Assembly (NCBI GenBank): GCA_016712105.1
Contig: JADJRU010000023.1
Coordinates: 1-64,000 of the forward strand
Direction of reading: 5' to 3'
DNA from: Ahniella sp.
GTDB lineage: Bacteria > Pseudomonadota > Gammaproteobacteria > Xanthomonadales > Ahniellaceae
DNA length: 64,000 nucleotides
Shown here: positions 53,356 through 63,134 of the stretch, in pieces
Layout of the letters: every line of letters begins with the position of its first letter
How positions within the stretch are numbered: position 1 is the first letter of the stretch
Notes under the pieces: model-generated
Told to the model about the DNA's origin: nothing
The model's input: the letters and a program-made list of their open reading frames with translations, nothing else
The model's database searches: none
Translations under genes and position numbers: made by a program

Positions 53356-53975
53356 ATGAAACTCTCACCGATGCAGGAACGCTTCGTGCTCCACTGGGGC
53401 GAAATGGGCAGCCGCTGGGGCGTCAACCGCACCGTGGCGCAGATCCACGCCCTGCTTTTCCTCAGTGACCGTCCGTTGACGGCCGACGAAATCTGCGAGA
53501 CCTTGAACCTGGCTCGATCGAACGTCAGCACCAGCGTCAAGGAATTGTCGTCCTGGGGCCTGGTCAAGATGGTTCATGTCCTGGGCGACCGACGCGACCA
53601 TTTCGAGACCCCCAAGGACATCTGGGAGATCTTCGGATCATCACCCAGGAACGCCGGAAGCGCGAAATCGACCCGACGCTCACCATGTTGCGCGGTGCCA
53701 TGCTCGATAACCCGATTGGCCCGGCCGATCAGCGCAGCCAGCAGCGCATGCGCGAAGTGCTCGAATTCCTCGAAACCGGCAATGCCTGGCTGGACGAAAT
53801 GCACAAGCTGCCGCCAGCTACCGTCCTGAAGATGCTCAAGATGGGCGCCAAGATCCAGGGCCTGTTGAAGCCCGGCGGCAAATCGGCGAACGAAGGAAGC
53901 AAGGAAACTTCTGAAACAACAGAACAGTCAGACCAAGCGAAAGCACTGGCGCAAATCGACATGTTCGGGCGCTGA
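53356..53975 (+). CDS. GbsR/MarR-type transcriptional regulator, frameshifted
   Basis: About 205 residues when joined. The winged helix is MQERFVLHWGEMGSRWGVNRTVAQIHALLFLSD, PLTADEICETLNLARSNVSTSVKELSSWGLVK, GDRRDHFE, like the GbsR group. At about 53633-53635 one C is missing; the other frame goes on RIITQERRKREIDPTLTMLRGAML ... EVLEFLETGNAWLDEMHKL with an alpha-helical end. Its target is unknown; the DUF4166 gene downstream on the same strand is a candidate. The gene is divergent from glutathione peroxidase. Confidence 0.82.
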
Positions 53976-54233
53976 ACGGAATATCCGATATTTTCGGTTA
54001 TTACAGGCATTTGTGCCACGCACTTCAAGCCCTTTCAAGCACGAAGCAATTTATCTCTGGATTTCAAAATTCTGCATGACTTATCTCGAAAACTGTTCAA
54101 TTCGAAATCGGTCCTGACCGTAAGCATCGGGAGTTCAAATGTTCTCGTACCTTCATTTCCGGTCTGCCGCACTCTCTGATTATTTCTGATTTTCCGTAAT
54201 TTCGGTTTTCGTCGCGTCAGAACAAACCGTGAT

Positions 54234-54941
54234 TTGTATGGCCGCGAACCTGCTCAGGCCGAAACACCCGCTGCAGCGCCCAACCTGCCAGCCACTGCGC
54301 CCGAATTCCCCCCGAGGGGCTTGGGCAGGCGCCGGCCAGTGTTGCTGGAACGACTGCTCGGCAACAGTTTTGCCGACCTGCACCCACAGATTGCTGCACG
54401 TTTTGCCCATACGGCGCGCGAGGAATCCCTGCATTTCAAGGGCACCATGGACGTGGTGCGGCGCTCGGCCGCCGGTTGGCTGTTGGCGCAACTGACCCGC
54501 TTCTCCGGCCTGCTGCCGACCGGACACGGCCACAAGGTGCCGTTCGAGTTCAACATCCGCCCCAGTGGCCTGAGCTGGATGAAACATCGCTGTTACCACT
54601 TTGCCGATGGCAATTTCGACTTTCGGTCGACCATGCAGCCGGATAACCAGGGCCGACTCGTCGAGCGCTTCCGGCGGAGGCCTCGGCATGTTCCTGGTCC
54701 TGCGTGCCGAGGGCGATATCCGCACTTCGCCGACCGGGGCTATTTTGTGCACTGGCGGCGATACAGGGTGCCCCTGCCCGCCTGGTTTCACCCTGGCCGC
54801 TTCGAACTGGTTCACCGCAACCTGGATGCACGGCGCTTCAGCGTCCGATTGACCCTTCGGCATGCCTTGTTCGGCACGATGATCGAACAGAGCGGTGTCT
54901 TTGAGTCGGGCGCGCTCAGTAAACACAGTGTAAGCCACTGA
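54234..54941 (+). CDS. DUF4166-type protein with two compensating frameshifts
   Basis: About 230 residues. The open frame from TTG 54234 has LLERLLGNSFADLHPQI, MDVVRRSAAGWLLAQLTRF, a strand region (FEFNIRPSGLSWMKHRCYHF) and the end YFVHWRRYRVPLPAWFHPG ... RHALFGTMIEQSGVFE, which fit the DUF4166 family of unknown function. Between about 54670 and 54725 the neighbouring frame reads GGGLGMFLVLRAEGDIR, the form expected in the family, so an insertion and a deletion cancel. The start is unsure; ATG 54239 in another frame would need another shift. It lies 258 bases after the GbsR gene. Confidence 0.6.
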   Translation: MYGREPAQAETPAAAPNLPATAPEFPPRGLGRRRPVLLERLLGNSFADLHPQIAARFAHTAREESLHFKGTMDVVRRSAAGWLLAQLTRFSGLLPTGHGHKVPFEFNIRPSGLSWMKHRCYHFADGNFDFRSTMQPDNQGRLVERFRRRPRHVPGPACRGRYPHFADRGYFVHWRRYRVPLPAWFHPGRFELVHRNLDARRFSVRLTLRHALFGTMIEQSGVFESGALSKHSVSH

Positions 54942-55593
54942 TTTTGATTGGGTGACTGGCCAAAGCCCTCCACGATGCGGTGGCTGTCAAGCTACTTGTC
55001 GCTTTTTTCGGTTACTCCCCCTGCGCTCGTCATCCCCACGCAAGTGTGGAAGAAAGCATAGTTGTGGTTTTTTCGGGGGTACTTTGCTTTACGGGCAAGC
55101 ATAGTTGTGTCGTTATGGCTCGGTCTTTGTATTCCTGACGCTTAAGGTTTCATCGCATCGGTAGCCAGAGGCGTAGTGTCAATCCGAAATGACTACGCTA
55201 TGTCTTGCGTTAAAGAATAGATTGTTGTTTCTGCAGCGGGACGTCAGTCAAGAGCTTTGCGCCGATTGCTTCCCAACACGATCGAACACCAACGCCCGCT
55301 TTCGGCCAAGAAGAGTCATTCGACCTCTGCACGTTGTCAGCGCCGCAAGGCGGGCATTGGCAAGCGGGACTGCTGGAGTCTGGCACCAAGTGGTGGCCGC
55401 ACCTCGGTGGCGGCACAACTCAAAGTGAGCTGCCTCCACGAAGGCCGAGATGGTTCAGGGCAGTCTCCCCGAAAGCCGAGACAGTTCACGTTGCGCGCGC
55501 GCCAGGCCATCCCCCATATGATCGCGATATCATCATCGCTCTTGTTGGGCGACAGCGACGTTCGCTCAGTGGAGTCCATAAGGGAGCATCTCA
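54942..55593. other. Intergenic stretch of 652 bases
   Basis: No convincing gene. At 54958-54990 GACTGGCCAAAGCCCTCCAC-GATG looks like a decayed piece of family A. At about 55285-55330 AACGCCCGCTTTCGGCCAAGA and CATTCGACC resemble the short dispersed units often left by REP-type elements. GGGAG before 55594 is the ribosome site of the next gene. No clear promoter boxes were fixed. Confidence 0.5.
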
Positions 55594-56664
55594 ATGATTC
55601 GCCATGGCCTGATCACTCTTGTCCTTGCACTCGTTGCACATGCTCCCGTGCATGCCGCCGACGACATTGACACAATCAATCCGGCGCCTGCGATGGCAAA
55701 GGCCGCTACCGCATTTCTCGCGACCCTGTCGCCCGCCAAGCGCGAGATGGCGCACCTGCCCTTTCATTCCGAGGAGCGGCTCAACTGGCACTTCGTGCCG
55801 CGCATGCGACAAGGCTTGCCGCTCAAACACATGTCTCCCGAGGAACGGCAAGCCGCGCTGGCTCTGTTGAAGGCGTCGCTCTCGGTCACAGGCCTGACGA
55901 AAGTGGACACCATCCGCAGTTTGGAAGACGTGTTGCGCGCAATCGAGAACCAACCGCGACGCGATGCCGAACTGTATTACTTCACTGTGTTCGGCGAGGC
56001 TTCGGAGAAAGGAGCCTGGGGCTGGCGATATGAAGGCCATCACATCTCGCTCAACTGGACCCTCCTCGAGGGCCGAGTCGTCGGAAGCTCCCCGCAATTC
56101 ATGGGTGCCAACCCGGCCGATGTCAACGTGGAGCCGCGCAAGGGCACGCGTGCGCTCGCTGCCGAGGAAGACCTGGCCCGCGAGCTGGTGACGTCACTTA
56201 GCGCCGATCAAACCCGACTGGCAGTGGTTAGCGAAAGTGCGCCGTTCGGACCAGATGCACCCTTGGGCATCGTCACCGGCAAAGCGCGCGAGGCGGTGAT
56301 GCAGGAAAGCAATGGCATTGGTTACGCCGAGCTCGACGACATGCAGAAAGGACTACTGCTTTCGTTGATCCAGGAGTACGCCTCGACCCAGCCGCCCGCA
56401 GTGGCGCAGGCGCGCTTGGGACGAGTGAAGGCGGAACTCACGAACATCAAGTTCGCCTGGATGGGCGGTCGAGAGAAAGGCCAGGGTCACTACTACCGCA
56501 TCCAGGGGAACTCGTTTCTGATCGAGTATGACAACACGCAGGGCAGTGCCAATCACATCCACAGCGTATGGCGCGAGTTCAAGGGCGACTGGGGCAAGGA
56601 TGTGTTGGCGGAGCATTACCGGACGGCCCCGCACCATGCCGATCATCGCGGGACACACAAATAG
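55594..56664 (+). CDS. Secreted DUF3500 protein
   Basis: 356 residues; signal peptide about 1-21 (LVLALVAHAPVHA). Family features are AKREMAHLPFHSEERLNWHFVPR, RQGLPLKHMSPEERQAALALL, YYFTVFGEASEKGAWGWRYEGHHISLNWTL, SPQFMGANPADV and the end FLIEYDNTQGSANHIHSVWREF. These are typical of DUF3500, whose members are secreted or periplasmic and uncharacterised. Conserved His and Asn residues in GHHISLNW and NHIHSVWR may form an active or metal site, but this is not shown. GGGAG lies before the ATG. Confidence 0.9.
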   Translation: MIRHGLITLVLALVAHAPVHAADDIDTINPAPAMAKAATAFLATLSPAKREMAHLPFHSEERLNWHFVPRMRQGLPLKHMSPEERQAALALLKASLSVTGLTKVDTIRSLEDVLRAIENQPRRDAELYYFTVFGEASEKGAWGWRYEGHHISLNWTLLEGRVVGSSPQFMGANPADVNVEPRKGTRALAAEEDLARELVTSLSADQTRLAVVSESAPFGPDAPLGIVTGKAREAVMQESNGIGYAELDDMQKGLLLSLIQEYASTQPPAVAQARLGRVKAELTNIKFAWMGGREKGQGHYYRIQGNSFLIEYDNTQGSANHIHSVWREFKGDWGKDVLAEHYRTAPHHADHRGTHK

Positions 56665-56734
56665 GCAGCTGGAAACGTGGATGTCCTCGTTTATGCTGCG
56701 GACGCTCCGGACGGGGTACGCGGACTCTGAGCGA

Positions 56735-57055
56735 GCACGAACGGGGTCAGGTTCAAGTACCAGGGGCGTTTGGCCGGTCCCAATCCCCAATGGGCAATGC
56801 CCGGCGCTGCCCCCGATGGGGCTTCCCAAGTGTCGGCTCTCATCTCGGATGAAGGGGTCTCGAACGGCCGCAACGGGTCGAAGGCGGACATCGGCCAGCA
56901 CCAGCGCATCGTGCAGGCTGGAGATCCGACCAGACTATGCTTTGCTCAAGCGGCGAAACTATCCAGTTCGCCACACAAGCGGGGATCCACTCGATGCGAC
57001 CCGGTTTGGGTCTTGGGGCAACCAAATGGTTTCCCGCTTTCGCGGGAATGACGGA
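56735..57055. repeat. Mixed repeat remnants with repeat B copy
   Basis: GGGGTCAGGTTCAAGTACC at 56744-56762 and GGCCGCAACGGGTCGAAGGC at 56868-56887 look like pieces of common dispersed elements. A copy of repeat B in reverse orientation spans 56977-57053 (AAGCGGGGATCCACTCG ... TTTCCCGCTTTCGCGGGAAT). The gap between the DUF3500 and HPt genes (56665-57237) holds no gene. Confidence 0.6.
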
Positions 57056-57099
57056 CTTGGGGTGTGGCACGAGCGTTTAGACGCCCGTTTTCGCTGGCG

Positions 57100-57195
57100 C
57101 CGCCGCGCAGCCACGAAGTTCCGGACTGGCCATAGCCCTCCCCCGATGTTCGGGGAGGGTTGGGAGGGGTTTAGGCAACACTTCGCCCGTTGCAA
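57100..57195 (+). repeat. Repeat family A, partial copy
   Basis: CCGCGCAGCCACGAAGTT, CCGGACTGGCCATAGCCCTC, the CCTCCCCCGATGTTCGGGGAGG hairpin, GGTTGGGAGGGGTTTAGGCA and ACACTTCGCCC, in the order of the full copy at 7655-7832, but the second and third hairpins are lost. It ends about 45 bases before the HPt gene. Confidence 0.75.
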
Positions 57196-57237
57196 AGATT
57201 TTGGGAAACCGGGCACGCCATTTGGCACGCTCACCCC

Positions 57238-57612
57238 ATGGACCTGACGACGATCGACTGGAGCCGGCTGGAACAACTGCGGGCACTACAAAAACCGGGC
57301 AGACCGGATGTGGTGCGGCAACTGACTGCGACCTATCTGGCGAACTCACGCGGGTTGATCGCCAGCCTCGACCAGGCACTGGCCGACGGCAATACGGATG
57401 TCATGGTTCGTGCCGCCCACAGCCTGAAGTCCACGACAGCCACGATCGGCGCCGACGCGTTGGCTCAGCTTGCCGCACAAATGGAAACAGAGCTCCGGCG
57501 CGGCGATACGGGCACCGTGGTCGAACGTTTGCTGCCTCAGTTCCGGCTTGCTCACGAAACGGTGGCGAACGCATTGACCGAGCGGTACCTGCCGGGCGAG
57601 AGCCCAGGCTAA
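57238..57612 (+). CDS. Orphan histidine phosphotransfer (HPt) protein
   Basis: 124 residues, all helical. The phosphorylated His is H61 in VRAAHSLKSTTATIGA, followed by a helix LAQLAAQMETELRRGD as in HPt domains of phosphorelays. It carries a phosphoryl group between a hybrid kinase and a response regulator. No kinase or regulator gene is next to it, so its partners are elsewhere. It ends convergent with hutF. Confidence 0.88.
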   Translation: MDLTTIDWSRLEQLRALQKPGRPDVVRQLTATYLANSRGLIASLDQALADGNTDVMVRAAHSLKSTTATIGADALAQLAAQMETELRRGDTGTVVERLLPQFRLAHETVANALTERYLPGESPG

Positions 57613-57636
57613 CCCGCAACTCGGGTCAACCCGGCA

Positions 57637-58870
57637 TCAGGCGATCGTGCACAATCGCTTGAGCACCGTGCGGTAGCGGTTTGCGATCCTCGCTTCGTCG
57701 GCATGATGCCCTGCGGTAATGATTGGCCGGCCGGCCACCTGAACGTCCTGCACCAGATTGCGGTTTCCGGCGAACACGCAGGCATCGAGCCATTGACCGG
57801 CGCTGGCACCGATCAATTCGACGGCGTCGGCGTCGACCCGAACGGCATCCCCGTCCAGTGCCCCGCCCGCAGCCATCTGTCCACCCGCGGCAGCGGCCTG
57901 GTAAAGCCGCGCGCCGACATGGGGTGACCCGGCATCGGCGGCGATGTTCCGGCGCCGGCGGCCGGAGCCGCTGCCCGTATTCCAGCCAACGCAACTCTTC
58001 GACGACGGACGTCGAAACATGACTGTCGGTGCCGATCGAGAAGGCGCCGTTCTGGGCGAGATACTCAGGCAACGGGAACAGGCCGTCGCCGAGATTCGCG
58101 TCGGTCGACGGACAAATGGCGACATTCGCACCCGACCTCGCCAGCCGTCCGATTTCGTCACCACTCAGGTGCGTGGCATGGACCAGCGTCCAGCGTGTGT
58201 CGACCGGCGCGTTGTCGAGTAACCAGGCGACCGGCCGCGCGCCCCGGCGCTGCAGGCATTCATCCACTTCTGCCGTCTGCTCGGCAATGTGAATGTGGAT
58301 CGGCCCAAGACCCGTCAGGTCCGCCGCCCACAAAGCCTGCATCGCTTCCGGCGGTACCGCCCGGAGGGAATGCAAAGCCATGCCGACCCGCACGCCGCTG
58401 GTCTGGCGCAACCGGGCGACCAAATCCAGATAATCGTCGAGCCCATGCCCGAAACGGCGCTGACGATCCCCCAGAGGCCCGCCATCGAAGCCGCGGGTCA
58501 TGTACAGGGTGGGCAGCAGCACCAGTCGGATCCCGGCCTCGGCCGCAGCCCGCACCAAAGCCTGCGACATTTCGGCCGGATCGTCATAAGGCCTCCCGTC
58601 CGGCTGGTGGTGCAGGTAGTGAAACTCGCAAACGGTCGTGTAGCCGGATTTCAGCAACTCGACGTACAACTGCGCGGCAATCGCCTGCAGGTCATCCGGA
58701 CCGATCTGCCCGGCAAAGCGATACATCAGTTCGCGCCAGGTCCAGAAACTGTCTTCCGGATCCTCCTGCTTTTCGGCAAGACCGGCCATGGCCCGCTGGA
58801 ATGCGTGCGAATGGGCATTCACCATCGGCGGCACATCGGGCGCCACCAGCGTCGTTGCGGACTTCGTCAT
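57637..58870 (-). CDS. hutF: Formimidoylglutamate deiminase, frameshifted
   Basis: About 410 residues when joined. Amidohydrolase of the HutF group: MVNAHSHAFQRAMAGLAE, CEFHYLHHQPDG, HIHIAEQTAEVDECL, LVHATHLSGDEI and IGTDSHVSTSVVEELRWLEY. It turns formimidoylglutamate into formylglutamate, which HutG then splits. At about 57950-57975, in a GGC/CGG-rich stretch, the frame breaks; the neighbouring frame gives NIAADAGSPHVGARLYQAAAAGG ... LVQDVQVAGRPIITAGHH and ends at 57637, the family C-terminus. Divergent from hutI with about 155 bp between. Confidence 0.9.
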
Positions 58871-59026
58871 GGCCGGCAAGCTCAAAAACGGAAAGGATCA
58901 GTCACCATGCAAAAGCGGCGGCGAAATTGCAAGCTCGGCCGATGGTCTCCATGAGTTCCGTCGACTTTCACGCAGGCGCACACCGCTTCCCTTCTACAAT
59001 GTCGCATCACCGAGTTTGAGCTTTGC

Positions 59027-60265
59027 ATGAAGACCACGTCTGACCGTTGGGACACGCTGATCCACAACGCCCGGGTTGCCACCATGGACCCAGCGTTCGG
59101 CACGCCTTACGGCGAAGTGCCGGGCGTGATGGTCGGCCTGAGCGGTCGCCAGATCGTGTTCGTGGGTGGTGTCGACGACTTGCCTGCGTCGATCGAGGAT
59201 TGCGCCACCCACCAGGTCGACCTGCGCGGACACTGGCTGTTCCCCGGCTTGATCGACTGCCACACACATCTGGTGTTCGGTGGTCAGCGTGCGCAGGAGT
59301 TCGAGCAACGATTGAACGGCGCGAGTTACGAAGACATCGCCCGCGCCGGTGGGGGCATTGTCTCGACGGTTCGCCAGACGCGCGAGCAGTCCGAGACCGA
59401 ACTGCTGGCGAGTGCCCTGCCCCGCGCCAAAGCCCTGGCAGCCGAAGGTGTCTGCACGCTGGAGATCAAATCGGGTTATGGGCTTGATTTCGACACCGAG
59501 CGCAAGATGCTTCGTGTGGCGCGACAGCTCGGAACCGAGCTTGGCATCGACGTCCGTACGACCTATCTGGGCTTGCACGCCCTGCCACCCGAATACCGGC
59601 AGGATCGGGCCACTTACGTCGACCTCGCCATCGACCAATGGCTCCCCGCACTGCACGCCGAGGGACTGGTTGATGCCGTGGATGCCTTCATGGAAGGAAT
59701 CGCCTTCACCGCCGCCGAGACCGACCGACTGTTTGCCCGCGCCCAGGCATTGGGCTTGCCGGTCAAACTGCACGCCGACCAACTCAGCAATGGCGGTGGC
59801 GCGGCACTCTGTGCCCGTTATCGGGGTCTGTCTGCCGACCATGTCGAATACACCGATGCCTTCGCGGTGGGCGCGATGGCCGCTGCCGGCACCGTTGCCG
59901 TGTTGCTGCCCGGCTCGTTCTACTGCCTGCGGGAAACCCGCTTGCCGCCGATCGACTCGTTTCGACGTCACGGCGTGCCGATGGCTGTCTCGACCGACCT
60001 GAATCCGGGCACGTCGCCCTTGCGCTCGCTGCTGCTCGCCGCGAACCAGGCCTGCACTTTGTTCCGGCTCACGCCCGAAGAAGCCATTGCAGGGATCACC
60101 CGCCATGCGGCGCAGGCCCTTGGGCTCGCCGACCGCAAAGGCCGGATCGCCGTGGGTCTGGACGCCGATCTGGTCGCCTACCCCATCTCGCAACCCGCCG
60201 AACTCTGTTATTGGCTGGGTGGCCATCAACCCAGCGCGACCTGGCGGGCAGGCATTCGGACATGA
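59027..60265 (+). CDS. hutI: Imidazolonepropionase
   Basis: 412 residues. It opens the ring of imidazolone propionate to formimidoylglutamate, the third step of histidine breakdown. Metal and substrate motifs: LIDCHTHLVFGGQRAQEFEQRL, IKSGYGLDFDTE, TYLGLHALPPEY, KLHADQLSNGGGA, SADHVEYTD and VSTDLNPGTSP. It is divergent from hutF, so the spacer probably holds their control site. Its stop overlaps the sigma factor start as ATGA, an unexpected coupling. Confidence 0.96.
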   Translation: MKTTSDRWDTLIHNARVATMDPAFGTPYGEVPGVMVGLSGRQIVFVGGVDDLPASIEDCATHQVDLRGHWLFPGLIDCHTHLVFGGQRAQEFEQRLNGASYEDIARAGGGIVSTVRQTREQSETELLASALPRAKALAAEGVCTLEIKSGYGLDFDTERKMLRVARQLGTELGIDVRTTYLGLHALPPEYRQDRATYVDLAIDQWLPALHAEGLVDAVDAFMEGIAFTAAETDRLFARAQALGLPVKLHADQLSNGGGAALCARYRGLSADHVEYTDAFAVGAMAAAGTVAVLLPGSFYCLRETRLPPIDSFRRHGVPMAVSTDLNPGTSPLRSLLLAANQACTLFRLTPEEAIAGITRHAAQALGLADRKGRIAVGLDADLVAYPISQPAELCYWLGGHQPSATWRAGIRT

Positions 60266-60816
60266 GTGCGGGTGACGTCACCGAGTTGATTCAACGCTGG
60301 ACCGCCGGGGAGTCCCGTGCGCTCGATGAATTGTTGCCGCTCGTCTATGCCGACCTGCGCCGGATGGCCGACCAGCAACTGCGCGGCAATCTCGGCCACG
60401 ACACGCTCCAGCCCACAGCCCTGATCAACGACGTGTTCATCCGCTTTCTCGGTGCAGGCCAATTGCACTTCGAGAACCGAAAGCATTTTTTCACCACGGC
60501 CGCGCGCACGATGCGTCAGGTGCTGATCGATCGTGTGCGTGCGCACAGTCGCGACAAACGCGGCGGCGACTGGCAACGGGTAGATTTCATCGAGGCGATC
60601 GCGCTGCCGATCGAGGCCGACATCGACCTGTTTGCACTCGATCAGGCGCTCACCGACCTCGCGGCCCTGGATGCCCGCGTAGCGGAAGTGGTCGAGCTTC
60701 GATTTTTCGCCGGGCTCGAAGTGTCCGAAGTCGCTGCACTGCTGGAACGGGACGAGCGCACCGTCTATCGCGATTTCGCGATGGCGCGCGCCTGGCTCCG
60801 CCAGCGGTTGCAATAG
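60262..60816 (+). CDS. ECF sigma factor of the kinase-linked type
   Basis: 184 residues. Sigma-2 region: LLPLVYADLRRMADQQL ... LQPTALINDVFIRFL, FFTTAARTMRQVLIDRVRAHSRDKRGG. Sigma-4 region: LAALDARVAEVVELRFFAGLEVSEVAALLERDERTVYRDFAMARAWLR. The acidic DAED-type residues usual in sigma-2.2 are replaced by QPTAL with Thr52, as in the ECF43-like group, in which a partner Ser/Thr kinase phosphorylates that Thr to allow core polymerase binding. No anti-sigma gene is near; a kinase gene follows 41 bases later. Confidence 0.88.
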   Translation: MSAGDVTELIQRWTAGESRALDELLPLVYADLRRMADQQLRGNLGHDTLQPTALINDVFIRFLGAGQLHFENRKHFFTTAARTMRQVLIDRVRAHSRDKRGGDWQRVDFIEAIALPIEADIDLFALDQALTDLAALDARVAEVVELRFFAGLEVSEVAALLERDERTVYRDFAMARAWLRQRLQ

Positions 60817-60857
60817 TTGACGTCAGACCAACCCGCCGACCCGCGTATGAGCCAGAC

Positions 60858-63116
60858 ATGAGCGCCGATCAAACTGGCTTCCAGCAACTCCGAACCCATT
60901 TCCATGACCTCGTCGAATGCGCCGAGGACGAACGCCGTCGCCGGCTGGATCTGCTTGGCACCACCGATCCGGCGCTCGCCGAATCCCTTGCCGGCTTGCT
61001 GGCACATGCCGACCCAGGTGATCTGGCACCGCCGGTGTCCTGGCTGCCGGAACAACTCGGCCCATTCCGTATCGGGGAACTGCTCGGCCGCGGCGGCATG
61101 GGCGAAGTGCGGGTCGGTGAGCGCGTCACTGGCGGATTCGACCAACGGGTCGCGCTCAAATTGCTGAAACCACTGGTGCATGCGCCCAGCCTGCACCAGC
61201 GATTCCTGCGCGAACGGCAAGTTCTGGCCCGGCTCGAACATCCGCACATTGCGCGATTGATCGACGGCGGTGTCCATGCGCAGACGCTGCCATGGTTGGC
61301 CATGGAACTGGTCGAAGGGATGGATCTGGGGGTCTGGCAACGACAACAGAATCCATCCCTGCAACGAAGGATCCGACTGCTGATCAAGGTCTGTGATGCC
61401 GTCGCCTTTGCACACCGGCAACTGGTCGTGCACCGCGATCTGAAGCCAGCGAATATCCGCGTCGGTGCCGGCGACGAACCGAAGCTGCTGGACTTTGGCC
61501 TGGCGAAACTGCTCGACGATCCGGGCAGTGATGCCTGGAGTCGTTACGGCCTGGCGATGACACCGCGTTATGCCGCTCCGGAACAGATGCTCGGCGAACG
61601 GGCCAGCACAGCCTCCGATATTCATGCCCTGGGGGTATTGGGGTTTGAACTGGTGACTGGCCGACTGCCTTTTGTCGTTATGGGCGAAGCCGAGCCTGTG
61701 TGGTCGACACTGATCCTTTCGCCCGAGCGGATCGATCTGAGCACAGCGCTATCAGCCGACAGTGGGCTGGACGCTGCCGGTCAGGCGGCTGCGCGCCGAT
61801 TCCTGCCGGGCATTCTTGCGCGTGCCATGGCCCGGGATGCAGAAACCCGACACGCCAGCGCGTCGGCACTCGCCGATGACTTGCGTGACTGGCTTGCCGG
61901 CCTGCCGCCACGAAGCGGAATCGGCTCGACACGTGAGCGCGTGCTGGCGTTTGTCCATCGGCACCGTCTGGCGATGTCCGTGGCCGCCATGGCGCTGCTG
62001 GGCATTCTGGCCAGTTCAGGCGTGGCATTGCAGCAAGCACAGGTTGCCCGCCAACAAGCTCAGCGCGCTGACCAACAAACCCGGGCCTTGCTGGAAGTTC
62101 TGGCAGCGGCCAGCCCGGAACATTTTTCCGGGCGTGACCCCACGGCCAGCGAATTCCTCGCCGACGCCGCACGGCGCATCCATGCCGACGAATCCCAGGA
62201 CCACACGGCCGCGGCGCGCGCGCTGACCCAGATTGGCGTCGGTCTGATCAATCTGGACAAGCCCGGTTCGGCGGCAGGAGTGCTTGAGCAAGCTTGGGCA
62301 AGGATGGACCGATCCCCGGATACGCGGGTCGAAGCGCGGCTCGATCTGATCAAGCTGCAGGCTCTGGTCGTCGATCACGACGCGGGACAGGCTCGTGCCG
62401 ACCTGGATCGGCTCGCCCAGCGACTGCGTTTCTGGATGGCGTTTGACAGCGATCCGGAAACTTCGATCAGCGCCCAGGCAGCCCTGGGCGCCGGCTATGC
62501 CATGGCAGGCCTCACCGCCGAAGCAGACCTGTGGTTTGCGTGTTGCGGGCTCGATCTGGTCGATCGTGTCCCAGCGCTTGCCAATACGACGATCGAAAGT
62601 GCGCTCCGACAAAAGGGTCGCGGCCTCCTTTTCCTGGGCAATCCGGAGGCCGCGGCAGAAAGTCTCAAGGCCTCGCTCGAAGCCATCTAACGCGAACCAC
62701 GGTCGTTCTCGGCGATGCGTCGTGCCGAAGCGCACTGGTGGCTTGCCGAAGTGAGCATGGACCTCGACCGCTTCGACGAAGCGGCGAAACATCTCGTCCT
62801 GGCGGCGCCGACGATCCTCAAGGAATATGGCGCCGGTCATTCAGAGTACCGACGATTTCGTGTCCATCAAGCCCTGCTCGCAGGCTGGCTCGGCGACGTC
62901 CGGGCAGCACAATCGATCCGCCCGATTTTCCAGTCAGACAACACCACCCAGAAAGGTCTCATATTCGACGTCCACCGACTGGACCTGGTGATCGCGGTGC
63001 AAGGCGCCGAATGCACGAAGGCGAGCAACATCCGCCAGAACCTTGTGGCGGACAATCCGCGCCAACGCCTGCTTCTGGTGCAGCTGGATCGATTGATGAA
63101 CCGTGGGTGTCCCTGA
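60858..63116 (+). CDS. Membrane Ser/Thr protein kinase with TPR-like C-terminus, broken by an in-frame stop
   Basis: The first 610 codons hold a kinase domain (about 68-360): GRGGMGEV loop, Lys101 in VALKLLK, HRDLKPAN with Asp194, DFGLAK with Asp212 and YAAPEQ. One membrane helix follows (LAMSVAAMALLGILASSGVAL), then helical repeats. TAA at 62688-62690 stops the frame, but the same frame goes on at once (REPRSFSAMRRAEAHWWLAEVSMDLDRFDEAAKHL ... LLLVQLDRLMNRGCP) to 63116 with more repeat helices. A single base change would restore about 752 residues. It is the likely partner of the ECF factor upstream. Confidence 0.85.
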
Positions 63117-63134
63117 ACCGAGCGCCGGCACCGG

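Noticed and set aside
54180..54938. Minus-strand open frame of 252 codons
   Set aside because: It mirrors the DUF4166 gene. The opposite strand shows family motifs once two shifts are allowed, while this frame shows none.
55189..55670. Open frames of 79 and 137 codons before the DUF3500 gene
   Set aside because: No ribosome sites, no conserved motif, Arg/Ser-rich composition and overlap with repeat remnants.
58994..60229. Minus-strand open frame of 411 codons
   Set aside because: Antisense to hutI, which is unambiguous.
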